Part shown: piece after piece, positions 58,040 through 64,000 of the stretch | Layout: every line of letters begins with the position of its first letter | How positions within the stretch are numbered: position 1 is the first letter of the stretch | Source: Cloacibacillus evryensis DSM 19522 | GTDB lineage: Bacteria; Synergistota; Synergistia; Synergistales; Synergistaceae | Assembly (NCBI RefSeq): GCF_000585335.1 | Contig: NZ_KK073872.1 | Span: 564,001 to 628,000, forward strand | Direction of reading: 5' to 3' | DNA length: 64,000 bases | The notes under the pieces: model-generated | Databases searched by the model: none | What the model was told of the DNA's origin: nothing | What the model saw: the letters and a program-made list of their open reading frames with translations, nothing else | Program-made: the position numbers and the translations under genes

Positions 58040-58615
58040 TTATTTTATCGCCGCTTTCAGGATGTCTATTGTTTCAAGGGCCCTCTTATCCTTGCCCTCC
58101 GCAAGATACTGCGTGGAGACGCCGAGGATGAGGGCGATGATAAAATTCGCGACTTGCCGCGGTGAATGTGTCTTCAGGATCTCCAGGTGGGGGGCGTAGT
58201 CGGAGACGTACGAGGCGACGATGTCCAAGAGTTCGCCGACGAGGGTGCTGAATTCCGCCCTGAAGGGCCCGGGGCCCATCGCGAGGTTGGAAAATTCAAG
58301 GCGCAGCCGGTGGATGTCGGAGTCCCTGACGATGCTCTCTTTTGAATATTCGCAGAGAAAATCGATAAACTCGTCCGAGGTGGAGATCCGGCTCATCTTT
58401 TCCTGAATGTCGCCGAGAAAAGATTCTTTGACCTGTCTTATCAGGGCGATGAAGAGCCCCTCTTTGTTTTTGTAATGGTAGGCGATCTGGCTGATGGCGA
58501 CGCCGGCCTGCCTGGCGATGTCGCGCATGGAGACATTGGCGTATCCCCTCTGTGAAATAAGGTCAAGCGCGGCCTCCAGTATTCTTTTCGACGTATCCCT
58601 CTCTTCAGCGTACAA
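58040..58615 (-). CDS. TetR family regulator of the efflux operon
   Basis: 191 aa from a TTG at 58615 (AAAGGA upstream on the minus strand). The helix-turn-helix is ILEAALDLISQRGYANVSMRDIARQAGVAISQIAYHYKNKEGLFIALI; the effector domain follows (FLCEYSKESIVRDSDIHRLRLEFSNLAMG). It is divergent from the HlyD/ABC/TolC genes, and a perfect palindrome lies in the shared promoter. It likely represses the pump until a toxic compound binds, much like YbiH/CecR next to ybhGFSR in E. coli. Confidence 0.88.
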   Translation of the reverse strand: MYAEERDTSKRILEAALDLISQRGYANVSMRDIARQAGVAISQIAYHYKNKEGLFIALIRQVKESFLGDIQEKMSRISTSDEFIDFLCEYSKESIVRDSDIHRLRLEFSNLAMGPGPFRAEFSTLVGELLDIVASYVSDYAPHLEILKTHSPRQVANFIIALILGVSTQYLAEGKDKRALETIDILKAAIK

Positions 58616-58685
58616 AACGGCATATCCTTTCTCCGTACACGGCGTTCATCTCCCTAAGAAATAAATATATCACAATTGCTGTGGA

Positions 58686-58725
58686 TTGACACTGCAGGTA
58701 CTTTTGTTATAATACGAACGTTCGT
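58686..58725 (+). promoter_or_regulatory. Efflux operon promoter with palindromic TetR operator
   Basis: TTGACA (58686-58691), 16-base spacer, TATAAT (58708-58713). The perfect 12-bp palindrome ACGAACGTTCGT (58714-58725) directly abuts the -10 box, where repressor binding would block initiation. Confidence 0.8.
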
Positions 58726-58840
58726 TCTAATATGGATGCTGAAAAAGTTATAAGCTGCGTCATTTGCTCTTTGACTTTTATCGGCAGGGAATGGATAATA
58801 AAAAAATTATCGGAAAAGCCTTTTCGAAGGGAGCAGTTAG

Positions 58841-59836
58841 ATGAAGGTCTCGGAATTCTTTACAGGCAAGAGGATCCTCATAGCGATTTTAGTGATACTT
58901 ATCGTCGGCTCATCCGTCGCCATCTACTTTAAGGAGAAGCCAAAGGACAAATATGTCAGGGCCTCGGGAACTGTCGAGGTGACGCAGGTGCAGCTCGCGC
59001 CGCTCGCCGGCGGGCGGATCGTGGAGCTCGCGGTGGAGGAGTCCGACCATGTCAGGAAAGGGCAGTTCATCGCGCGCCTCTCAATGGACGGGGCCGACGA
59101 CGAGCTGAAGATGGCGGAGGCGGCTCTTGCCGGCGCGAAGGCGCAGCTTGACGAGTTGAAAAACGGTTTCCGCAAGGAGGATATCTCAAAGGCGAAGGCC
59201 GAGCTCGCCGCGCGCCGTGTGCAGTATGAGCAGGCCCGGCGCGACGAAAAGCGCTTTGCGGCGCTTGCGGCAGACGGCGTGGTGGCGGAGCGGGACGCGG
59301 AGCTCTACAGCGAGGCGGCGAAAGCCTCCCGCAGCGCGATGCAGGCGGCCTCCGACCAGGTGCGGCTGTTGGAAAACGGCATGCGCCCCGAGCAGATAGC
59401 GGCGGCGGAGGCTAATGTCGCGCGCGCCGAATCCGCTTACCGAAAGGCCAAGACCCTGGTAGGCTATAAAGAATTTTACTCGCCCGCGGACGGCGTCGTA
59501 CTGACGAAAAACTATCAGGTCGGCGACGTCGTGAACGCTGGCGCGCCCATCGCCACTCTCGGCGATATGAACGACTGCTGGGTCAAGCTCTATATCCCCT
59601 CGACGCAGCTTGGCCTTATCAAGCTGGGCGCGAAGTGCAGCGTCTATGTAGATCCCTTCCCCAAACGCGCCTTCGAGGCGACCGTAACGGAGGTCAACCA
59701 GCAGGCCGAATATAATCCGCGCATGTCGCTGACGCAGAACGAGCGCGCGAATATGGTCTTCTGGATAAAGATATCCATCAACGACACGGAGGGCGTCATA
59801 AAGCCCGGAATGCCGGCCGACGTCACGATATTATGA
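58841..59836 (+). CDS. HlyD-family membrane fusion protein (YbhG-like)
   Basis: 331 aa from ATG 58841 (GAAGGGAG upstream). One N-terminal membrane anchor (ILIAILVILIVGSSVAIYF), a lipoyl-type half motif (VQLAPLAGGRIVELAVEESDHVRKGQFIARL), a long coiled-coil hairpin (about residues 85-200, Ala/Glu/Lys-rich) and the returning barrel (FYSPADGVVLTKNYQVGDVVNAGAPIATLGDMND). It bridges the inner-membrane ABC pump and an outer-membrane TolC channel. The stop overlaps the next ATG. Confidence 0.9.
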   Translation: MKVSEFFTGKRILIAILVILIVGSSVAIYFKEKPKDKYVRASGTVEVTQVQLAPLAGGRIVELAVEESDHVRKGQFIARLSMDGADDELKMAEAALAGAKAQLDELKNGFRKEDISKAKAELAARRVQYEQARRDEKRFAALAADGVVAERDAELYSEAAKASRSAMQAASDQVRLLENGMRPEQIAAAEANVARAESAYRKAKTLVGYKEFYSPADGVVLTKNYQVGDVVNAGAPIATLGDMNDCWVKLYIPSTQLGLIKLGAKCSVYVDPFPKRAFEATVTEVNQQAEYNPRMSLTQNERANMVFWIKISINDTEGVIKPGMPADVTIL

Positions 59837-60759
59837 CGGCGGCCGCGCAGGAGCGCATCCTCTCTTATCGCGGCGTCGCGAAAAGCTTCGGCGCGCAGCG
59901 CGCTCTCGACGGCGTGGATCTGGAGATAAAGAGAGGGGAAATATTCGGATTCATCGGCCCGGACGGGGCGGGGAAGACGACGATGATGCGCATCGCGATG
60001 GGGATCATCAACCCCGACGGCGGCGAGTGTATGCTGCTCGGTTCGGCGGACAGGAGAAGGGCGCGCGTCATGGCGGGCTATGTGCCGCAGCTCTTCAGCC
60101 TTTATATGAACATGAGCGTCATGGAGAATATCAACCTTTTCGGCTCGCTCTACGGCAAGCCCGTGAGCGAGGTCGTGGCGCGCGCGGAATACATCCTTTC
60201 GCGCGTCGGACTATGGGGGTTCCGCGACCGTTTCGCGGGGAACCTCTCGGGAGGCATGAAGCAGAAGCTGGCGCTGGCGATCGGGCTGCTCAACACGCCG
60301 GAGATACTGCTGCTTGACGAGCCGACGACGGGCGTAGACCCCGTGGCGCGGCGCGAGTTCTGGGCGCTGCTCTACCAGTTCAACCACGAGGGGCTCACGA
60401 TCGTGGTCAGCACTCCTTATATGGACGAGGCCGAGCTCTGCACGCGCAAGCTCTTCCTCAACAACGGAAAGATACTTGACGTCGGCACGACGGGCGAGCT
60501 GCTCTCGCGCTATCCCTACAAACTGCTGAGCCTTGACAGCGGCGGCCGCGAGGTCCGCGGCTGGCTTGCGGGCCGCCCGCATATCGTGGACGCCAACATG
60601 TTCGGTTCGAAATACCATATCGTGACGGACGACGCCTGCGGCGCGCGCCGTTCCGTCGAGGCGGCCTTCAGGGAACACGGAGGCACTCCGCCCGGACTGC
60701 GCGATATCGATCCGGGCCTCGAGGACCTCTTCGTCGCCTTCGCGGGAAAGGAGGATTAA
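59833..60759 (+). CDS. ABC exporter ATPase (first; YbhF N-half-like)
   Basis: 308 aa. Walker A GPDGAGKTTMMR, Q-loop YVPQLFSLYMNMSV, signature NLSGGMKQKLALAIGLL, Walker B ILLLDEPTTGVDPVARRE and an H-loop changed to VVSTPYMDEAELC (Thr-Pro instead of Thr-His). The missing H-loop histidine suggests reduced hydrolysis, as in asymmetric ATPase pairs. In E. coli YbhF the two halves are fused; here they are separate genes. The next ATPase starts one base after its stop. Confidence 0.88.
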   Translation: MTAAAQERILSYRGVAKSFGAQRALDGVDLEIKRGEIFGFIGPDGAGKTTMMRIAMGIINPDGGECMLLGSADRRRARVMAGYVPQLFSLYMNMSVMENINLFGSLYGKPVSEVVARAEYILSRVGLWGFRDRFAGNLSGGMKQKLALAIGLLNTPEILLLDEPTTGVDPVARREFWALLYQFNHEGLTIVVSTPYMDEAELCTRKLFLNNGKILDVGTTGELLSRYPYKLLSLDSGGREVRGWLAGRPHIVDANMFGSKYHIVTDDACGARRSVEAAFREHGGTPPGLRDIDPGLEDLFVAFAGKED

Positions 60760-60760
60760 G

Positions 60761-61759
60761 ATGCCTCCCGTAGTGGTACAGACAGAACATCTGACGAAAA
60801 AATTCGGCAGCTTCACCGCCGTCGACGATATAAACATGTCCATCGAAGAGGGGGAAGTCTACGGCTTTCTCGGCCCCAACGGAGCGGGAAAATCGACGAC
60901 GATCAGGATGCTCTGCGGCCTGCTCGCCCCCACCTCGGGCAAGGGGCTCGTCCTTGGGCTCGACCTCGCATCGAACGGACAGGAATTGAAAGAGAAGATC
61001 GGCTACATGTCGCAGAAGTTCTCGCTCTATCCCGAGCTCTCCGTGCTTGAGAACCTCAACCTCTATTCCGGGCTCTACGGACTTACGGGCGCGGCAAAGA
61101 AAAAACGCATCGATGAAATGCTTGATCTCGCGGGGCTCGTCGGGCGCGAAAACGAACCGACCTCCGCCCTCTCGGGAGGCTGGCGGCAGCGGCTCGCGCT
61201 CGGATGCGCCATCCTCCATAAACCGAAGATACTTTTCCTCGACGAGGCGACGAGCGGCGTCGACCCCAAGGCGCGCCTGCTCTTCTGGGACATCATCTAC
61301 GACCTCGCCGCGGATGGCACCACCGTGATGGTCACCACCCATTTCATGGACGAGGCGGAGCACTGCAACAAAGTCGCCTTCATCTATTACGGCAGGCTTA
61401 TCGCCGACGACTCGCCGGATAATCTCAAGAAAAAGATCCCCGGCAAGCTCTACGAGGTGACGGCGGACGACCCGATGGCGCTGCTCGCGAAGGTGCAGGC
61501 CGGCGAGGACGGCCCGGTGATCGACTCCTATTTCTTCGGCGACAAGATACACCTGCTCGTATCGCCGGATAGGGAGATAACCGCGGAGGGCATCTTCGCG
61601 GAGAGCAAAATAGAGCGCATCGAACAATCGATGGAGGACGTCTTCGTCTACCTCGTTAAATCCCACGCCGGCGACGACCTGGGCAGCGGGCGGATATCCG
61701 GGATCGGAAATATAACTACGTCACAGGCCAAAGGCGCCGAAAAAGAGGGGATAAAATGA
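60761..61759 (+). CDS. ABC exporter ATPase (second; YbhF C-half-like)
   Basis: 332 aa. Walker A GPNGAGKSTTIRM, Q-loop YMSQKFSLYPELSV, signature ALSGGWRQRLALGCAIL, Walker B ILFLDEATSGVDPKARL and intact H-loop VTTHFMDEAEHC. The tail (MEDVFVYLVKSHAGDDLG) matches the drug-exporter DUF4162-like end. It is the fully active partner of the preceding ATPase. It overlaps the permease gene by four bases. Confidence 0.9.
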   Translation: MPPVVVQTEHLTKKFGSFTAVDDINMSIEEGEVYGFLGPNGAGKSTTIRMLCGLLAPTSGKGLVLGLDLASNGQELKEKIGYMSQKFSLYPELSVLENLNLYSGLYGLTGAAKKKRIDEMLDLAGLVGRENEPTSALSGGWRQRLALGCAILHKPKILFLDEATSGVDPKARLLFWDIIYDLAADGTTVMVTTHFMDEAEHCNKVAFIYYGRLIADDSPDNLKKKIPGKLYEVTADDPMALLAKVQAGEDGPVIDSYFFGDKIHLLVSPDREITAEGIFAESKIERIEQSMEDVFVYLVKSHAGDDLGSGRISGIGNITTSQAKGAEKEGIK

Positions 61760-62889
61760 ACTGGGAACGGATGCACGCACTGATAGTAAAAGAATTCATA
61801 CAGCTCATGCGCGACCGCATCACGCTGGCGATAGTCGTCTTCATGCCGCTGGCGCAGCTGCTCATCTTCGGTTTCGCCATCAACACCGACATCAAGCACC
61901 TGCCCACCGTCATCTTCGACCAGTCGCGCACGCAGGAGAGCCGTTCGATGATAAACAGCCTTACCTCGAGCAACTATTTCGACGTCGCCAGATACGCCGG
62001 CAGCGTGAAGGAGGTCGACGAGACCGTCGAATCGGGACGCGCGAAGGTCGGCATCGTCTTCCCGCCTGATTACGCGAGCCGGATAAAGGGCGGCCGCCAG
62101 ACCTCCGTGCAGGTGATCATCGACGCGACGGACAACCTCAGCGCCTCCTCGGCGCTTGCCGCGGCGCAGACTATCGGCATGCTCAAATCGCAGGAGATAC
62201 TGGCGGAGAAATTTTCGCGGCTCGGCGTCAAAGTGCCGGGGCAGACCATAGACATGAGGATACGCCTCTGGTACAACCCCGACTTTATCACCTCGTGGTA
62301 TATCGTGCCGGGCATCATGGGGATGCTGCTCACCATAACCCTCATATCGATGATGTCGATGGCGATCGTCCGCGAAAGCGAGCAGGGGACGCTTGAACAG
62401 CTGCTCGTCACGCCGATGAAGATCTGGGAGCTGCTCTTTTCCAAGATAATCCCCTATATCGTCGTCGGCTACGTGCAGGTGTTCATCTCGATCATCGTCG
62501 GCATCTTCGTCTTCAACATGCCCTTCCTCGGGAGCATCACCCTCTTCTACTTCCTCACCTTCTTCTACGTGGTGGCGAGCCTCTCTCTGGGCATAATGAT
62601 CTCCTGCTTCGCGCAGAACCAGACGCAGGCGCTGCAGATGTCGGTATTCATCATCCTGCCGAGCGTGCTCCTTTCGGGCTTTGTCTTCCCGCTGGAATCA
62701 ATGCCGCTGGGTTTTCGCTACCTCGGAGAGTGTCTGCCGATAACATATTACATCAGCCTCTCGCGCCAGATAATCCTGAAGGGCGGCGGCCTCGCCTACG
62801 TATGGCGGGACACCCTCGCGCTCATCGCCTACATCGCGGTGATGTTCACGGCCTCGATACTGATGTTCAAACGCCGCTTCGTTCCGTAA
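61756..62889 (+). CDS. ABC-2 type exporter permease (YbhS/YbhR-like)
   Basis: 377 aa. One N-terminal membrane span (ITLAIVVFMPLAQLLIFGFAI), a periplasmic domain of about 150 residues, then five C-terminal spans with the ABC-2 signature ESEQGTLEQLLVTPMKIWELLFSKIIPYIVVGYVQ and FVFPLESMPLGFRYLGECLPITYYISLSRQIILKGGGL. It forms the translocation path. E. coli uses two such permeases; only one precedes the TolC gene here, so a homodimer or a second gene beyond the window is expected. Confidence 0.9.
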   Translation: MNWERMHALIVKEFIQLMRDRITLAIVVFMPLAQLLIFGFAINTDIKHLPTVIFDQSRTQESRSMINSLTSSNYFDVARYAGSVKEVDETVESGRAKVGIVFPPDYASRIKGGRQTSVQVIIDATDNLSASSALAAAQTIGMLKSQEILAEKFSRLGVKVPGQTIDMRIRLWYNPDFITSWYIVPGIMGMLLTITLISMMSMAIVRESEQGTLEQLLVTPMKIWELLFSKIIPYIVVGYVQVFISIIVGIFVFNMPFLGSITLFYFLTFFYVVASLSLGIMISCFAQNQTQALQMSVFIILPSVLLSGFVFPLESMPLGFRYLGECLPITYYISLSRQIILKGGGLAYVWRDTLALIAYIAVMFTASILMFKRRFVP

Positions 62890-62967
62890 GCGGCCGCGCC
62901 GCCAAAGCGGAATAGGCGTTCGTATTTTTGCAATGCTCTTTAATAAGCAGGGGAAAGGACAGATAAA

Positions 62968-64000
62968 ATGCTTACCAGAAAAATAATCATGGCATTTCTG
63001 ATAATATCATTCGCGGCGGGCGCCGTCGCGGCGGCACCCGCCCCAATGCCGTCCGCCGCGCCTCGCTCTGCCGATATGGCGCCTGCCGTCGACGACGCGG
63101 CGCTCGCGGCGCTGCTGGTAAAGGCCGCCGCCAACAACCCGCAGATAGCGGCGGCGGCGCAGAAAACCGCGGCCGCCGAGGCGCAGGTCTCTCAGGCTCA
63201 GGCAAAGATGGGACCGAAGGCCTCCGCCGGCATGGGCGCGCTGTGGATGCGCGACGGGATATCAAAAAATGCAGATATTCCCGGCATGGGCATGCTTAAC
63301 GTACCGATACTGGGTTCACACACATACGCGGCGGCGGTCGGCCTTACGCAGGTCATCTATGCCGGAGGCTCGCTGACGGCACAGAAACAGGCGGCGCAGC
63401 TCGCGCGCGACGCGGCGGCGGCGCAGGAGAGGCGTACCGCGCAGAGCGTGGAAAACGCCGTCTGCCGCGCCTATTACACACTGCGCTGCGCGCAGGCCAA
63501 GGAACTTGTGGCCGAAGAGGCCGTGTCGCTGTCGAAAAGCCACATGGCGCAGGCCGAAAAACTCTTAAAAGCCGGCGTCGTGGCGAAAAATGACGTCCTG
63601 CGCAGCAAAGTCGCGGTCGCCTCCGCGGAGCTGGACCTTATCCGCGCGCAGAACGGCAGCGCCGTCGCCTTCACGGCGCTGCGGCGCGCCGTAGGCGCAG
63701 ACCTCCCCGACGGACTTGCCGAGACGCGCCCTCTCAATAAAATACTTACCGCCGCGGAGGGACAGCCGCCGTACGGCGAAGCCAAAGGCGCGGCGGAACT
63801 GGCGATGGAGAGGCGCGAGGAACTGAAGGTCTACGCGCTGCTTTCCGGACAGGCGGAAAAACTCGCGCGCGCCGCGCAGGGGCAGATGCTGCCGCAGATA
63901 CTGGGCGCGGTCGGTTACTTTGCCGCCGATGATAAATTTTTCCCCAGCGAGCAGAGCGAACCGGCGGCTGCCGTCGGCCTCTACTGGAACTTCTACGACA
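62968..64000 (+). CDS. TolC-family outer membrane efflux protein (3' end outside window)
   Basis: 344 residues visible, frame open to the last base. ATG 62968 has GGAAAGGA upstream. A signal peptide (IIMAFLIISFAAGAVAAAP) is followed by the outer membrane efflux protein pattern: LLVKAAANNPQIAAAAQKTAAAEAQVSQAQAKMGPKASAG, QVIYAGGSLTAQKQAAQLARDAA, AYYTLRCAQAKELVAEEAV, AGVVAKNDVLRSKVAVASAELDLI and REELKVYALLSGQAEKLARAAQGQMLPQI. It supplies the exit duct for the HlyD/ABC pump encoded immediately upstream, completing a tripartite exporter. Confidence 0.87.
   Translation, partial: MLTRKIIMAFLIISFAAGAVAAAPAPMPSAAPRSADMAPAVDDAALAALLVKAAANNPQIAAAAQKTAAAEAQVSQAQAKMGPKASAGMGALWMRDGISKNADIPGMGMLNVPILGSHTYAAAVGLTQVIYAGGSLTAQKQAAQLARDAAAAQERRTAQSVENAVCRAYYTLRCAQAKELVAEEAVSLSKSHMAQAEKLLKAGVVAKNDVLRSKVAVASAELDLIRAQNGSAVAFTALRRAVGADLPDGLAETRPLNKILTAAEGQPPYGEAKGAAELAMERREELKVYALLSGQAEKLARAAQGQMLPQILGAVGYFAADDKFFPSEQSEPAAAVGLYWNFYD

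Noticed and set aside
58732-58932. 66-codon frame before the HlyD-type gene
   Set aside because: It overlaps the fusion-protein start in another frame and lacks a ribosome-binding site.
1-64000. CRISPR arrays, insertion sequences, rRNA or tRNA genes
   Set aside because: No regularly spaced repeats, transposase motifs or stable RNA genes were seen.

Overview
The window (about 57% GC by eye) looks like a chromosome segment of an anaerobic, amino-acid- and peptide-fermenting, double-membraned bacterium of the Synergistota, probably Cloacibacillus-like. This is inferred from gene content: a DUF3798-type importer clustered with peptidases, a two-gene SUF system, an archaeal-type nicotinate phosphoribosyltransferase, and an HlyD/TolC-type exporter. 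No rRNA or tRNA gene was seen, so the taxonomy is an inference.

Region 1 (1-22.1 kb) is the late end of a prophage, open on the left. It starts inside an alanine-rich fibre shaft gene and continues through a hypervariable receptor-binding region (0.9-3.8 kb): several short fibre-tip genes ending in the same IGRWK tail, one of them on the opposite strand; a candidate in-frame invertible segment like the G segment of phage Mu; a 217-bp duplicated module; and two poly-G tracts of 10 and 11 bases inside small leader frames. After a terminator come putative internal/ejection proteins and one giant gene (about 4,346 aa) joining a membrane-active N-terminus, an N6-type DNA methyltransferase, an SNF2-type helicase, a MuF-C-like domain and large helical C-terminal domains. 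A second, well-formed gene of 110 codons lies inside the giant gene in the +1 frame. A bifunctional endolysin and two membrane proteins of holin type close the module.

Region 2 (22.5-27.1 kb) has a BASS-type transporter, a gamma-glutamyltransferase-family enzyme and an RclA-like flavin disulfide oxidoreductase. Region 3 (27.2-36.7 kb) is a GntR/FCD regulator divergent from a seven-gene operon: an M29-like peptidase, a DUF3798 binding protein, an M24B Xaa-Pro peptidase, a RbsA-like double ATPase, two permeases and a small membrane protein. It reads as an import-and-hydrolysis system for a peptide-like substrate.

Region 4 (36.8-48.3 kb) is housekeeping: UPF0178, YfcE, PHP phosphoesterase, threonine aldolase, PmbA/TldE-like, cell-wall amidase, GerMN protein, RNase PH, XTP/dITP pyrophosphatase, SecG, nicotinate phosphoribosyltransferase, and ribosomal proteins L13 and S9.

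Region 5 (48.6-64 kb) carries a TetR-GNAT pair whose promoter contains its own operators, a glycine-betaine ABC operon ending with a BusR-like GntR-RCK_C regulator, a minimal SufC/SufB-like pair, a CorA transporter with an unusual leader (short acidic/proline-rich reading frame plus alternative hairpins), a rod-like candidate RNA, and a TetR-controlled HlyD / ABC-2 / TolC drug-efflux operon cut by the window end. The strongest candidates for undescribed biology are the phase-variable fibre locus, the overprinted gene in the giant protein, the CorA leader and the rod-shaped RNA.
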